Source of the DNA: an uncultured Sutterella sp.
GTDB taxonomy: Bacteria > Pseudomonadota > Gammaproteobacteria > Burkholderiales > Burkholderiaceae_F
NCBI GenBank assembly: GCA_905213905.1
Contig: CAJMKD010000007.1
Coordinates: 29,641-93,640, forward strand
DNA: 64,000 nucleotides
Direction of reading: 5' to 3'
The stretch's first letter is position 1, and the number at the start of each line of letters is the position of its first letter. The notes beneath the pieces are model-generated. The model was not told the DNA's origin. It made no database searches and saw nothing but the letters and a program-made list of their open reading frames with translations. The position numbers and the translations under genes are program-made. This document shows, piece after piece, positions 42,990 to 50,902 of the stretch.

Positions 42990-43994
42990 GTGCTTTTCGA
43001 AATCAGCGGCTTTCTCGTCTTCACGATCGTCCTGCTCGCTGTAGCCGTGCTCTTTGCGAGTCAGTCGATCAAGGTGGTTCCGCAGCAGACGGCCTGGGTG
43101 GTCGAGCGGCTCGGAAAATTCCATGCGGTGCTGAGCCCGGGGCTCAACTTCATCATTCCCTTCATTGACCGCGTGGCGTACCGCCACTCGCTCAAAGAAA
43201 TTCCGCTCGATACGCCGAGCCAGGTCTGCATCACGCGCGACAACACGCAGCTCACCGTCGACGGGGTGCTCTTCTTTCAAGTGACGGATCCGCAGCGGGC
43301 GAGCTACGGGACTTCGAACTACGTGATTGCGATCACGCAGCTCGCGCAGACGACGCTTCGAAGCGTGATCGGCAAGATGGAGCTCGACAAGACCTTTGAA
43401 GAGCGCGACCTCATCAACAAGTCCGTGGTGAGCTCGATCGACGAAGCGGCGCTCAACTGGGGCGTGAAGGTGCTGCGCTACGAAATCAAGGATCTGACGC
43501 CGCCCGCCGTCATTCTGCAGGCCATGCAGCAGCAGATCACGGCCGAACGCGAAAAGCGCGCTGTTGTGGCAGCCTCCGAAGGCAAAAAGCTCGAGCAGAT
43601 CAACCTTGCGACCGGCGCGCGCGAAGCCGCAATTGCGCAGTCCGAAGGCGAAAAGCAGGCCGAAATCAACAAGGCCGAAGGTCAGGCGGCGGCAACTGTC
43701 GCTATTGCAACCGCAACCGCTGAGGCGCTTCGGCGCATTGCGGCAGCGACGCAGGCCGAGGGCGGCATGACTGCCGTCAATCTGCAGGTGGCCGAAAAAT
43801 ACGTGGCGGCTTTCGAATCGCTCGCCAAAGCGGGCAACACGCTCATCGTGCCGGGGAACATGGGCGACATGGCCGGCATGATCGCTTCGGCGATGAAGAT
43901 TGTCGAAGGCGCAAAGGCGGACGCCGTTTCTGGTGCTGCTGCGCTCCCTGCGAAGCCCGCGGCTGCGCCCGCAGCCCGCGTGCTCGGGAGCTGA
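42990..43994 (+). CDS. qmcA: SPFH/stomatin family protein QmcA
   Basis: The 334-residue membrane-anchored protein has one N-terminal helix, then the SPFH domain (SIKVVPQQTAWVVERLGKFHAVLSPGLNFIIPFIDRVAYRHSLKE). A long helical coiled coil rich in Ala/Glu follows (QQQITAEREKRAVVAASEGKK... EINKAEGQAAATVAIATATAEALRRIA). QmcA oligomerises in the inner membrane and is linked to FtsH-type quality control. The start is GTG 42990, with CGGAG nine bases upstream. The Ala/Pro C-terminus is longer than in E. coli. Confidence 0.93.
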   Translation: MLFEISGFLVFTIVLLAVAVLFASQSIKVVPQQTAWVVERLGKFHAVLSPGLNFIIPFIDRVAYRHSLKEIPLDTPSQVCITRDNTQLTVDGVLFFQVTDPQRASYGTSNYVIAITQLAQTTLRSVIGKMELDKTFEERDLINKSVVSSIDEAALNWGVKVLRYEIKDLTPPAVILQAMQQQITAEREKRAVVAASEGKKLEQINLATGAREAAIAQSEGEKQAEINKAEGQAAATVAIATATAEALRRIAAATQAEGGMTAVNLQVAEKYVAAFESLAKAGNTLIVPGNMGDMAGMIASAMKIVEGAKADAVSGAAALPAKPAAAPAARVLGS

Positions 43995-44051
43995 AGCCTT
44001 AAAGTTCGGCGGGCGCCTCCCTCTTGCTGGCGCCCGGCCGATTGAGAAAGA

Positions 44052-44090
44052 AACGTCCGGAACCGCTTCTCCGATTCCGGACGTTCTTCT
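44052..44090 (+). terminator. terminator of the nfeD-qmcA pair
   Basis: AACGTCCGGAA pairs with TTCCGGACGTT, followed by CTTCTT. It lies between convergent qmcA and hydG and could serve both. Confidence 0.7.
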
Positions 44091-44143
44091 TGCTGGCCGA
44101 CCGCTTTCTTTTCTTTCGAAGGGCCGACCGTGCGCTTCTGTGA

Positions 44144-45565
44144 TCAGAAGCGGAAATCGCGCTCGCCCGCCTCGATGCGCTCCAGGCGCTTCACGCTCGC
44201 GGCGCGGAACTTGTCGTTCTTCACCTTCGGGAGCTCGAGCTTGATGACGTGCTCGCCCGTTTCGCGCGTCTTCGCGCTCGCGTAGTCGCAGATGTATTCC
44301 TTCATCGTGAGAATGGCGTTGGCTTGGCAGTAGTCGGCGATGGCGCCGTTCTTCGCAAACTCCATGAAGCGGTCGCCCGTGCGGCCTGCGCGGTAGCAGG
44401 CCGTGCAGAATGAAGGCAGGTAGTGGTTCTCGAGAAGCCAGCGCACCACCTCGTCGAGCGAGCGGCGGTCGCTCGTTTCAAACTGTGCAGTGTTTTCGAC
44501 CTCGCGAACGTCCTTGATCGTGTAGCCGCCCACCGATGTGCGCGAGCCGCCCGAGATCTGCGAAATGCCGAGCTTGAGCGCTTCGGTGCGGATGCGCGCG
44601 CTTTCGCGCGTCGACATGATCATGCCGGTGTAGGGCACGGCAAGGCGGATGAGGGCCACCACCTTGAGGAAGATGTCGTCAGGCACGGCATTGGAGAAGG
44701 TGGTCGGATCAATGTCGTCGGCCGGACAGATGCGCGGCACGGAAATCGTGTGGGGCCCCACGCCCCAGACGGCCTCGAGGTGCTCGGCGTGCATCAGAAG
44801 GCCGACAAAGTCGTAGCGGTAGAGATTGAGGCCGAAAAGAACGCCGAGGCCCACGTCGTCGATGCCTCCCTCCATCGCACGGTCATGTGCTTCCGTGTGA
44901 TAGGCGTAGTCCGACTTCGGTCCCTTCGGGTGCAGCTCGGTATAGGCGGCCTTGTTGTAGGTCTCCTGGAAGAGCTGGTAGGTCCCGATCTGCGCTTCGT
45001 GGAGCTTGCGGTAGTTTTCGACGGTCGTCGCTGCAATGTTGACGTTGAGGCGGCGGATTTCGCCGTTCTTGTGCTTGATCGAATAGATGGTCTTGATCGA
45101 CTCGAGAATGTATTCGATCGGGTTGTACTTCGGATGCTCGCCCGCTTCAAGGAGAAGACGCTTGTGGCCGAGGTCCTGCAGCGCGATCACTTCGCGGCGG
45201 ATTTCGTCCTGCGTGAGCTTCTTGCGGATGATGGTCTTGTTTTTGGCGTGATACGGGCAGTACGTGCAGCCGTTGACGCAGTAGTTGGAGAGATAGAGCG
45301 GCGCAAAGAGCACAATGCGCGCGCCGTAGATGTGTTCCTTCACCTTTTTGGCGATCTCGAAGATCTGCTCGTTCACTTCCGGGATGTCGCAGGCAAGGAG
45401 AAGCGCCGCTTCGCGGTGCGTGAGCCCTTTGGACTGGGCGGCCTTTTCAAGGAGCGGCTTGATGAGCTCGAGGTTCTGCTTGTTTTCTTCCGCCCAGGCG
45501 AGCGTGTCTTCAATTTCTTCGTGGTTGATGAAGTCTTCGGCGCAGCGGGATTTCGGATCGTACAT
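44144..45565 (-). CDS. hydG: [FeFe]-hydrogenase maturase HydG
   Basis: The 473-residue radical-SAM enzyme cleaves tyrosine to give the CO and CN ligands of the H-cluster. The radical-SAM cluster motif CVNGCTYC (CX3CX2C) and the C-terminal second-cluster region FCTACYRAGRTGDRFMEFAKNGAIADYCQANAILTMKEYICDYAS separate HydG from the related ThiH. The HydG start block MYDPKSRCAEDFINHEEIEDTLAWAEENK suggests ATG 45565. The frame is open for 57 more codons upstream (to a TTG), with no clear ribosome site for either. No hydE, hydF or hydrogenase gene lies in the window. Confidence 0.85.
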   Translation of the reverse strand: MYDPKSRCAEDFINHEEIEDTLAWAEENKQNLELIKPLLEKAAQSKGLTHREAALLLACDIPEVNEQIFEIAKKVKEHIYGARIVLFAPLYLSNYCVNGCTYCPYHAKNKTIIRKKLTQDEIRREVIALQDLGHKRLLLEAGEHPKYNPIEYILESIKTIYSIKHKNGEIRRLNVNIAATTVENYRKLHEAQIGTYQLFQETYNKAAYTELHPKGPKSDYAYHTEAHDRAMEGGIDDVGLGVLFGLNLYRYDFVGLLMHAEHLEAVWGVGPHTISVPRICPADDIDPTTFSNAVPDDIFLKVVALIRLAVPYTGMIMSTRESARIRTEALKLGISQISGGSRTSVGGYTIKDVREVENTAQFETSDRRSLDEVVRWLLENHYLPSFCTACYRAGRTGDRFMEFAKNGAIADYCQANAILTMKEYICDYASAKTRETGEHVIKLELPKVKNDKFRAASVKRLERIEAGERDFRF

Positions 45566-45894
45566 GTCGTTATGGAAATGCTCGTGGCGCAAAGCGGCCG
45601 GCGACATGGACGCTGCGAAGCGGGAGCTGTTGGTCGCAGGCGCGTTGCTATCGGTCGGGTTGCGCGGGTCAAACGGTTGGTTTTTTCCGCGAATCGGCAG
45701 ATGAGGGAAACGCGGCGTCCCGTTGCGGATCGACAAGAGAGAACGCGGCGAACGGACACGGGAAAGTCCGGCAGCAGATGCCGGAAGGCCGTCGCCTCGA
45801 GCAGAGGACCCGAAAGGGCGCCGGCAGCGGCCGGCTCGCCCGCCAAAGTATAGGTGCAGACGACGCCGAAAGCCTTACGCCAAAATGATTAGCC

Positions 45895-47115
45895 CTAATG
45901 GGCGGACTGCCTTTCGGCCTCTTCGTGAAGCGCTTCAGTGGCGCTGATCACGGTGGGCGCGCTTCGAAGCGCATAGCCGAAGCCCGCGAAAACAAAGATC
46001 GCGAGCGCCCAGAGCGAAGCGCCCGCGCCGATCACCGATCCCACAGCGCCCATGACGACAGGGAAAGTTGCTTTGCTCGCGTTGATCATCATGAGCCGCA
46101 GGCCGATCGCTTCGCCGACGCGCCCCTTGGGAGAAAGCCGGTAGACGAGCGACATCATGTTGGGAAGCGACGCGCCGAGGCCGAGCCCCAGAAGGAAGGC
46201 GCAGGCCATCAGGGCCGCCTGGTTCTCAAAGAGCGGAAAGAGCGTGAAGGCGAGCGCGCTCAAGAGCAGCGTCATGGCGATCATGTGCCATTCGCGCATG
46301 TGGCGCATCAGAAACGGCATCAGGAGGCGCACGGCAAAGCTCGCTGCGGAGAAGCTCCCGAGAATCCAGCCGATTTCCGAAGGCGTTCTGCTGACGGAGG
46401 CGCAGTAGACGGGGATGAGCAGGTTGCCGACTTCCCAGGCGACAGAAACGACGACGGAGGCGCCGAGCACGGCGCGCATGGCCGGATTCCGGAAAAAGTC
46501 GCTCGTGCGCTTCGGGCGCGAGCCCGCGGGGCCGCGACCCCGGCCGCCTGCGGGGAGAACTTGGCGCATGAAGGGCATCAGCGCGAGGAGGCCGATCGCG
46601 AGCGGCGCGAAGGCCACCCAGATGTAGAAGCTCGAGAAGCCGAAGTGCTCAACGAGGTAGCCGGTGATGATCGGCGTGAGCAGCCCGCTCGAAGCCGTCA
46701 CGATCGAGAGGAGCGTAAAGGCGAAGGCGCGCTGCGAGGGCGCCGCAACGTCGCCTGTGAGACGCTGAACAACCGTGTTGGTGAGCAGAAAGGCGAGGCC
46801 GACGAAGAGACAGGCGGCAAAAAGCGGGGCCATCCCGGCTTTTGCCGTCGGAAAGACGAGCGTGGCAAAGCCCGCGGCGGATGCGCAGAAAATCGCAAGC
46901 GCAAGGGGCGGCCTCGGACCGGAGCGGTCAAGCCAGCGGCCCGCTGCGATGGCGCAAAAGGCAGGGAAAAGCGCGACGCTCGCGAGCATGGCGCCAACTT
47001 CAAACGAGGTGCCGCCGTGCGCGAGCGCGTCGAGCGTCACGGTAAATCGCATCCCCGTCGTGCAGGAATGCATGATGAGGAGGACGAAAAGAACTTTGGC
47101 GAGCGGTTTGTACAT
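45895..47115 (-). CDS. MFS transporter
   Basis: The 406-residue inner-membrane protein has twelve predicted helices. The MFS A-motif-like loop is AAGRWLDRSGPRPPLALAIF (about residues 58-77), and FLLTNTVVQRLTGDVAAPSQRAFAF follows helix 4. Start ATG 47115 (MYKPLAKVLFVLLIMHSCTTG) matches the usual position just before helix 1. No Shine-Dalgarno is obvious for it. A longer N-terminus would need a TTG at 47196. The substrate is unknown; sequence places it loosely with YfcJ/YhhS-like arabinose-exporter-type proteins. Confidence 0.82.
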   Translation of the reverse strand: MYKPLAKVLFVLLIMHSCTTGMRFTVTLDALAHGGTSFEVGAMLASVALFPAFCAIAAGRWLDRSGPRPPLALAIFCASAAGFATLVFPTAKAGMAPLFAACLFVGLAFLLTNTVVQRLTGDVAAPSQRAFAFTLLSIVTASSGLLTPIITGYLVEHFGFSSFYIWVAFAPLAIGLLALMPFMRQVLPAGGRGRGPAGSRPKRTSDFFRNPAMRAVLGASVVVSVAWEVGNLLIPVYCASVSRTPSEIGWILGSFSAASFAVRLLMPFLMRHMREWHMIAMTLLLSALAFTLFPLFENQAALMACAFLLGLGLGASLPNMMSLVYRLSPKGRVGEAIGLRLMMINASKATFPVVMGAVGSVIGAGASLWALAIFVFAGFGYALRSAPTVISATEALHEEAERQSAH

Positions 47116-47618
47116 GCCGGGAAGCGGTTTTCTTTCTTCGACAGCATCCCTTTGGTGGTAAAGGTGTGGCGCGACGAAAACAAATTCAAATGTCAATCTG
47201 ATATCGTCGGCCGTTTGCTTCTATGCTGTCAATCCGAGGTTTCCGCGGTTTGAACCGCCCGTTTCCTTTTCGGGATTTGAAGGTTTGTGCTTAATTTCGA
47301 ACCTCTTCGGTGCAAAAGTCCTATGAGAAGTCGGGAGAATGGCTTAAAATCTCTGACGCATCGTCAGCAAAAATCGGCAGGTCGGGGATCGGCGGCGCAC
47401 GCGCGCGCTGCTGTGCTTCGATCATGTGGCGATTTTCTCCGGCCAACTGATCGCCGGGCAGTCGCTGCTTTTGAACAGAACCATCTGTCGAAGAAAAGTT
47501 CAAAAAACACTAAAAACAAATTTCGCAGGCGTCATCGTCTTTGTGCGGTTCATGCTTCTTTCATAAGCAGCATGCGCCGTCTGCAATGACGCTTGATCTG
47601 TACGAGGAGGTGCAGAGA
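47116..47618. other. 500-base region without a recognised gene
   Basis: Between the divergent MFS gene and the small RHH-like gene I see no supported gene or strong terminator. The stretch should contain both promoters. The AAAACACTAAAAACAAA strip at about 47501-47520 is the most AT-rich part. Confidence 0.4.
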
Positions 47619-47852
47619 ATGATTTTCATGGAAGAAGGAAGCTCGCAGCAGCGCGGCAATAAGACGGGCGTCATCAGTTGCCGGCTCCCCTATGAACTGA
47701 AGCTTGCCGCTGAACGCCTTGCTGCCGAACGCGGTCTGGTTCTTTCCCATCTTCTTCGCGATTTCATTGCCGAGACCGTTCGCCGTCAGGACCCCGACTG
47801 GTGGCGCTCGGGAGAGGAAGCGCTCGAGGGTGAAAGCACCCTTTCGAAGTAA
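47619..47852 (+). CDS. small ribbon-helix-helix-like protein
   Basis: ATG 47619 is chosen because a perfect GAGGAGG (47604-47610) lies 8 bases before it; the frame is open for 26 codons upstream without a ribosome site. The 77-residue product has GVISCRLPYELKLAAERLAAERGLVLSHLLRDFIAETVRRQ, a beta-strand followed by two helices as in Arc/MetJ-type RHH regulators and antitoxins. No toxin-like partner gene is adjacent. Possible roles are autoregulatory DNA binding or plasmid-type control. Confidence 0.6.
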   Translation: MIFMEEGSSQQRGNKTGVISCRLPYELKLAAERLAAERGLVLSHLLRDFIAETVRRQDPDWWRSGEEALEGESTLSK

Positions 47853-47927
47853 CGGAGCTGCAAGCCTTGCGCCAGAAGGCAGCGTCGGCGAAGTGATGCT
47901 TAAGCTCGCCGATTCGGCTCCCTGCGG

Positions 47928-47951
47928 AGCAGCGCTCTTCTGAGCAGCGCT
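47928..47951 (+). repeat. short direct repeat before the CRISPR-like repeat
   Basis: AGCAGCGCT occurs at 47928-47936 and again at 47943-47951, separated by six bases, immediately before the CRISPR-like repeat. Confidence 0.4.
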
Positions 47952-47954
47952 TGC

Positions 47955-47983
47955 GTCTTCCCCGCGCCTGCGGGGGTGTTTCC
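47955..47983 (+). CRISPR. solitary type I-E-like CRISPR repeat
   Basis: This 29-base unit begins GTCTTCCCC, has a stem CCCCGC-GCCT-GCGGGG, and ends GGGTGTTTCC. It has the length, stem and ends of type I-E repeats. Only one copy is seen: the position one unit (61 bases) later does not match, and no cas gene is in the window. It may be an array relic or a chance hairpin. The rest of 47853-48212 shows no gene. Confidence 0.45.
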
Positions 47984-48212
47984 AAGCCGTAAAGCACACG
48001 ATTCACAGCATTGCGGTCGGCGTTCTTTGCGGCTTTTCGCTTGCTGCGGATGCCCAATGCCCCGTGCGGCGCGCGCATGGCGCCCGGCGAATGAGCGGCC
48101 CTTGCGCCCGCCGTCATTGCCTTGAGCGGTTTTGCCGAGACCGACGGGTTCCGCCGTCGGCGGCTTCGCCTTAAGATGGATCGGAACGATACCTTCAGAA
48201 GGAATAACCGTC

Positions 48213-49481
48213 ATGTCGATAGAGAATCTCCCGCCGCTCAGCGAGGACATCTGCACCCGCGTCAAAGCGCTTGCCGCCGATCCGGCCGTTGCGCGCGCAC
48301 TCGATATCGCCCGGGAAGAGGCCCCGTTTGCGCTTGAAGAGCAGATTTCGCTCTGTGAAATTCCCGCCCCGACTTTTGAAGAAGATGCGCGCGCCGAAGA
48401 GGTTGCCCGCCGCCTGCGCGCCTACGGCCTCACAGACGTGCGCCGCGATGCCATCGGCAACGTGATCGGCCGTCGCCCCGGCACGGGCGATGGGCCCGCG
48501 CTCGCGCTTGTGGCGCATCTGGACACGGTTTTCCCGGCCGGCACCAACTGCACCGTCAAGCGCGAAGGCGACACGCTGCGCGCGCCCGGGATCGGCGACA
48601 ACGCATCGGGGCTGCGGTCGCTGCTGCAGATTCTGCGCTGCCTCACGGCGGGCAACATCACGACAAAGGGCGACATTCTCTTTGTGGCGGATGTGCAGGA
48701 GGAGGGCAACGGCGACCTCAACGGCGCCAAGGCGCTCTGCCGGGGCGAGGATCATCTCGACGGGCTTCTCGCGCTCGACGGCAGCGACGTCGGGCGCGTG
48801 CAGAAGGGCGCGACGGGCTCGCACAGCTGGCGGTTCATCGTCGACGGTCCCGGCGGCCACAGCTGGGGCGCTTTCGGCCAAGTGCCGAGCGCAACGCATG
48901 CCGTCGCGCGCGCAACGGCTGAAATTGCGGACTTCGAGGTGCCCTCGGACCCGCGCACGAGCTTCACGGTCGGCATGATCACGGGCGGCACTTCCGTGAC
49001 GACGATCGCGCCGCACTGCGAAGCGGAGGTCGATTTCCGGTCGCTTTCGAACGATGAGCTTCTGAAAATCGAAAGCCGCATTTTCAAAGCCTTCGAAACG
49101 GCGGTCGATGCGGAAAACGCCCGCTGGAAGATCACCGATCCCGCAAAGAAGCTCCGTCTCACGAAGGTGCTGATCGGCGACATTCCGGGGGGCCTCCCGC
49201 CCGACGACTGTCCGGTCATTCAGACGGCGCGCGCCGCGCAGAAATGCCTTGGCATCGAGCTCACGAACTATCAGTGCAGCTCGACGGACGCCAATCCCGC
49301 GATGTCGCTCGGCATTCCGGCGACCTGCCTCTCTTCGGGCGGCATCGGCATCGGCGCGCACTCGCTCGGCGAAACCTTCATCGCGCGCGACATTCATCTC
49401 GGCCCGCAGCTCGCGCTGCTCACGACGCTTGCGCTGGTGGGCACGGGCGAACATGCGCCGATTCTGCCCGTGCGCGGCTGA
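48213..49481 (+). CDS. M20 family metallopeptidase/amidohydrolase
   Basis: The 422-residue zinc hydrolase has VAHLDTVFPAG (metal His/Asp, about residue 105), GIGDNASGLRSLLQ, ADVQEEGNGDL (catalytic Glu pair, about residue 175) and an intact dimerisation domain with GPGGHSWGAFGQVPSATHA. The late block IGIGAHSLGETFIARDIHLG holds the last metal His. This pattern is that of the peptidase T-like/carboxypeptidase branch of M20, acting on di- or tripeptides. AGAAGGA precedes ATG 48213. It is the third M20 enzyme of the window and stands alone. Confidence 0.9.
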   Translation: MSIENLPPLSEDICTRVKALAADPAVARALDIAREEAPFALEEQISLCEIPAPTFEEDARAEEVARRLRAYGLTDVRRDAIGNVIGRRPGTGDGPALALVAHLDTVFPAGTNCTVKREGDTLRAPGIGDNASGLRSLLQILRCLTAGNITTKGDILFVADVQEEGNGDLNGAKALCRGEDHLDGLLALDGSDVGRVQKGATGSHSWRFIVDGPGGHSWGAFGQVPSATHAVARATAEIADFEVPSDPRTSFTVGMITGGTSVTTIAPHCEAEVDFRSLSNDELLKIESRIFKAFETAVDAENARWKITDPAKKLRLTKVLIGDIPGGLPPDDCPVIQTARAAQKCLGIELTNYQCSSTDANPAMSLGIPATCLSSGGIGIGAHSLGETFIARDIHLGPQLALLTTLALVGTGEHAPILPVRG

Positions 49482-49655
49482 ACGCACGAGGCTGCGCAGG
49501 AGCGCGGGTTCGGGAAAATGCTTCGTTTTGGTTAAGACTTACGCCGAGCGACTCTGCTAAATTGGGGGCGTAGGCATTCATTCGCCGCCGGGCGCTTTTC
49601 CAAGCACGCTGGCGGCGAGGCAGATCATTGCCGGTTTTTCGAGGAGCAGCAGCAA

Positions 49656-50378
49656 ATGCCCAAGTTCAAGTTCAAGGCCAAGATCAAACTCGATCGCAAG
49701 ACCTACAAGCGCATCAAGGAGTACCTCGCGGAACGCGGCACGACTTTCGAAGACGCGCTCGATGAGCTCTTCAATGAAGCGATGAGCTTCCTGATGGCCG
49801 AGTCGCTCGGCATCGCGCAGGAGGCCGATGTTGAAGAGGCTCAGGAGAAGAAGAGCGAAAAGAAGAAGGCTGAAAAAAAGGTCGAGAAGGCAGCAAAGCC
49901 TGAAAAGGCTGAAAAGCCTCAGAAGCCCGAAGCGAAGCCTGAGGAAAGGCCCGCCGAAAAGGCCGCGGAAAAGCCTGCGGAAAAGGCGCCCGCAGAAAAG
50001 CCCGTGCGCCGCACCCGCCGCACGACGGCGAAGGCCGCGCCTGAAACGAAGCCCGCAGTGAAGCCTGCTGCCAAGCCGGCAGCTGCGCCCGTTGCGCCGA
50101 AGGCGCCCGCTCAGCCTGCCGCGAAGACGCCGGCGAAGCCCGCTGCCCCGAAGGCCGCTGCGCCCAAGGCTGAACCGAAGGCTGCGGCCAAAGCGCCTGT
50201 GAAGCCTGCTCAGAAGCCGGCTGCGGCGCCTGCGCCCAAGCCCGAAGCGAAGCCTGAAGTCAAGGCGGCCGTGAAGCCCGCGGCCGGTGCGCCTGAAGCG
50301 AAGCCCGCCCAGAAGCCCGCTGAAGCGGCCAAGCCCGCTCAGCCCGTTGCGGCGCCGGCAACGAAGACGCCCGCCTGA
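49656..50378 (+). CDS. Lys/Ala/Pro-rich, histone H1-like tailed protein
   Basis: The 240-residue protein has a basic N-terminal part of about 60 residues (MPKFKFKAKIKLDRKTYKRIKEYLAERGTTFEDALDELFNEAM), which could form a strand and two helices like a ribbon-helix-helix DNA-binding unit. A 180-residue tail of Lys, Ala, Pro and Glu follows (KPEKAEKPQKPEAKPEE, later AKPAAKPAAAP). The tail resembles eukaryotic H1 and the H1-like proteins of Bordetella/Chlamydia. It may condense DNA or bind nucleic acid. An acidic-basic segment (residues 60-110) precedes the purely basic one. GGAGCAG precedes the ATG. Confidence 0.7.
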   Translation: MPKFKFKAKIKLDRKTYKRIKEYLAERGTTFEDALDELFNEAMSFLMAESLGIAQEADVEEAQEKKSEKKKAEKKVEKAAKPEKAEKPQKPEAKPEERPAEKAAEKPAEKAPAEKPVRRTRRTTAKAAPETKPAVKPAAKPAAAPVAPKAPAQPAAKTPAKPAAPKAAAPKAEPKAAAKAPVKPAQKPAAAPAPKPEAKPEVKAAVKPAAGAPEAKPAQKPAEAAKPAQPVAAPATKTPA

Positions 50379-50388
50379 TGCCGCGCAA

Positions 50389-50410
50389 GCCGGCGCGTGC
50401 ACGCGCCGGC
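50389..50410. terminator. perfect GC palindrome behind the Lys-rich gene
   Basis: GCCGGCGCGTG and CACGCGCCGGC form a perfect 22-base palindrome, with AAGC/GCTT extending it. It probably terminates or stabilises the upstream transcript together with the next hairpin. Confidence 0.5.
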
Positions 50411-50455
50411 AGCTTGGCTTCTCTAAGCGCAGCGACAATGAAGTCGATGCGCAGT

Positions 50456-50494
50456 AAAAGTCCCGTTTGAGCACTATGCCGACGGGACTTTTTT
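50456..50494. terminator. bidirectional terminator
   Basis: AAAAGTCCCGT pairs with ACGGGACTTTT, followed by two further T. The symmetric A and T ends make it active in both directions. Between here and 50902 there is no gene, only the porin control region. Confidence 0.85.
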
Positions 50495-50788
50495 GCGTGC
50501 ATCTTGCTTGGATCGCAGCTCGGGCGCAGGGGCCGAGGCGCAGCGTTTCTGTTGCTGACAGGCATCGCTTCACGCGCCTGCGCACGCAGCCGATGGGACG
50601 CGCGCTTTCATTGCCGCACAAGGAACGGCGCAAAACCATCCGGCGAATGTTGAACGGTCGCTCTCGGGTGCTCGAAGTCAATGCTTCTGATTTTTCATGA
50701 AATTTTTTTAATTGCCTTTTCTGGATCCAAAAAAATGTTTTTTTAGTTCCCGCAACATCTCAAAAAGAGCAAGCTGCTGATGCGAATT

Positions 50789-50817
50789 TTGCTAGAACGG
50801 GGCGAACAATCTATAGC
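50789..50817 (+). promoter_or_regulatory. candidate porin promoter
   Basis: TTGCTA (50789-50794) and TATAGC (50812-50817) are 17 bases apart, in the AT-rich region 90-115 bases before the porin start. Confidence 0.4.
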
Positions 50818-50902
50818 TGGAAGGACTTGTTCTTAAGTCGTAGCTTGACGAACAGACCAATACAACAAGGCCTTGCAAAACCAAAGGAAAAGGAGAAGCG
50901 CA

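Noticed and set aside
44144..45565. Calling the radical-SAM gene thiH
   Set aside because: The C-terminal CTACYRAGRTGDRFM block with a further Cys is the HydG second-cluster region, which ThiH lacks.
48016..48044. Second CRISPR repeat one unit after the solitary repeat
   Set aside because: It begins with GTC at the right distance, but the rest does not match the repeat or form its stem.
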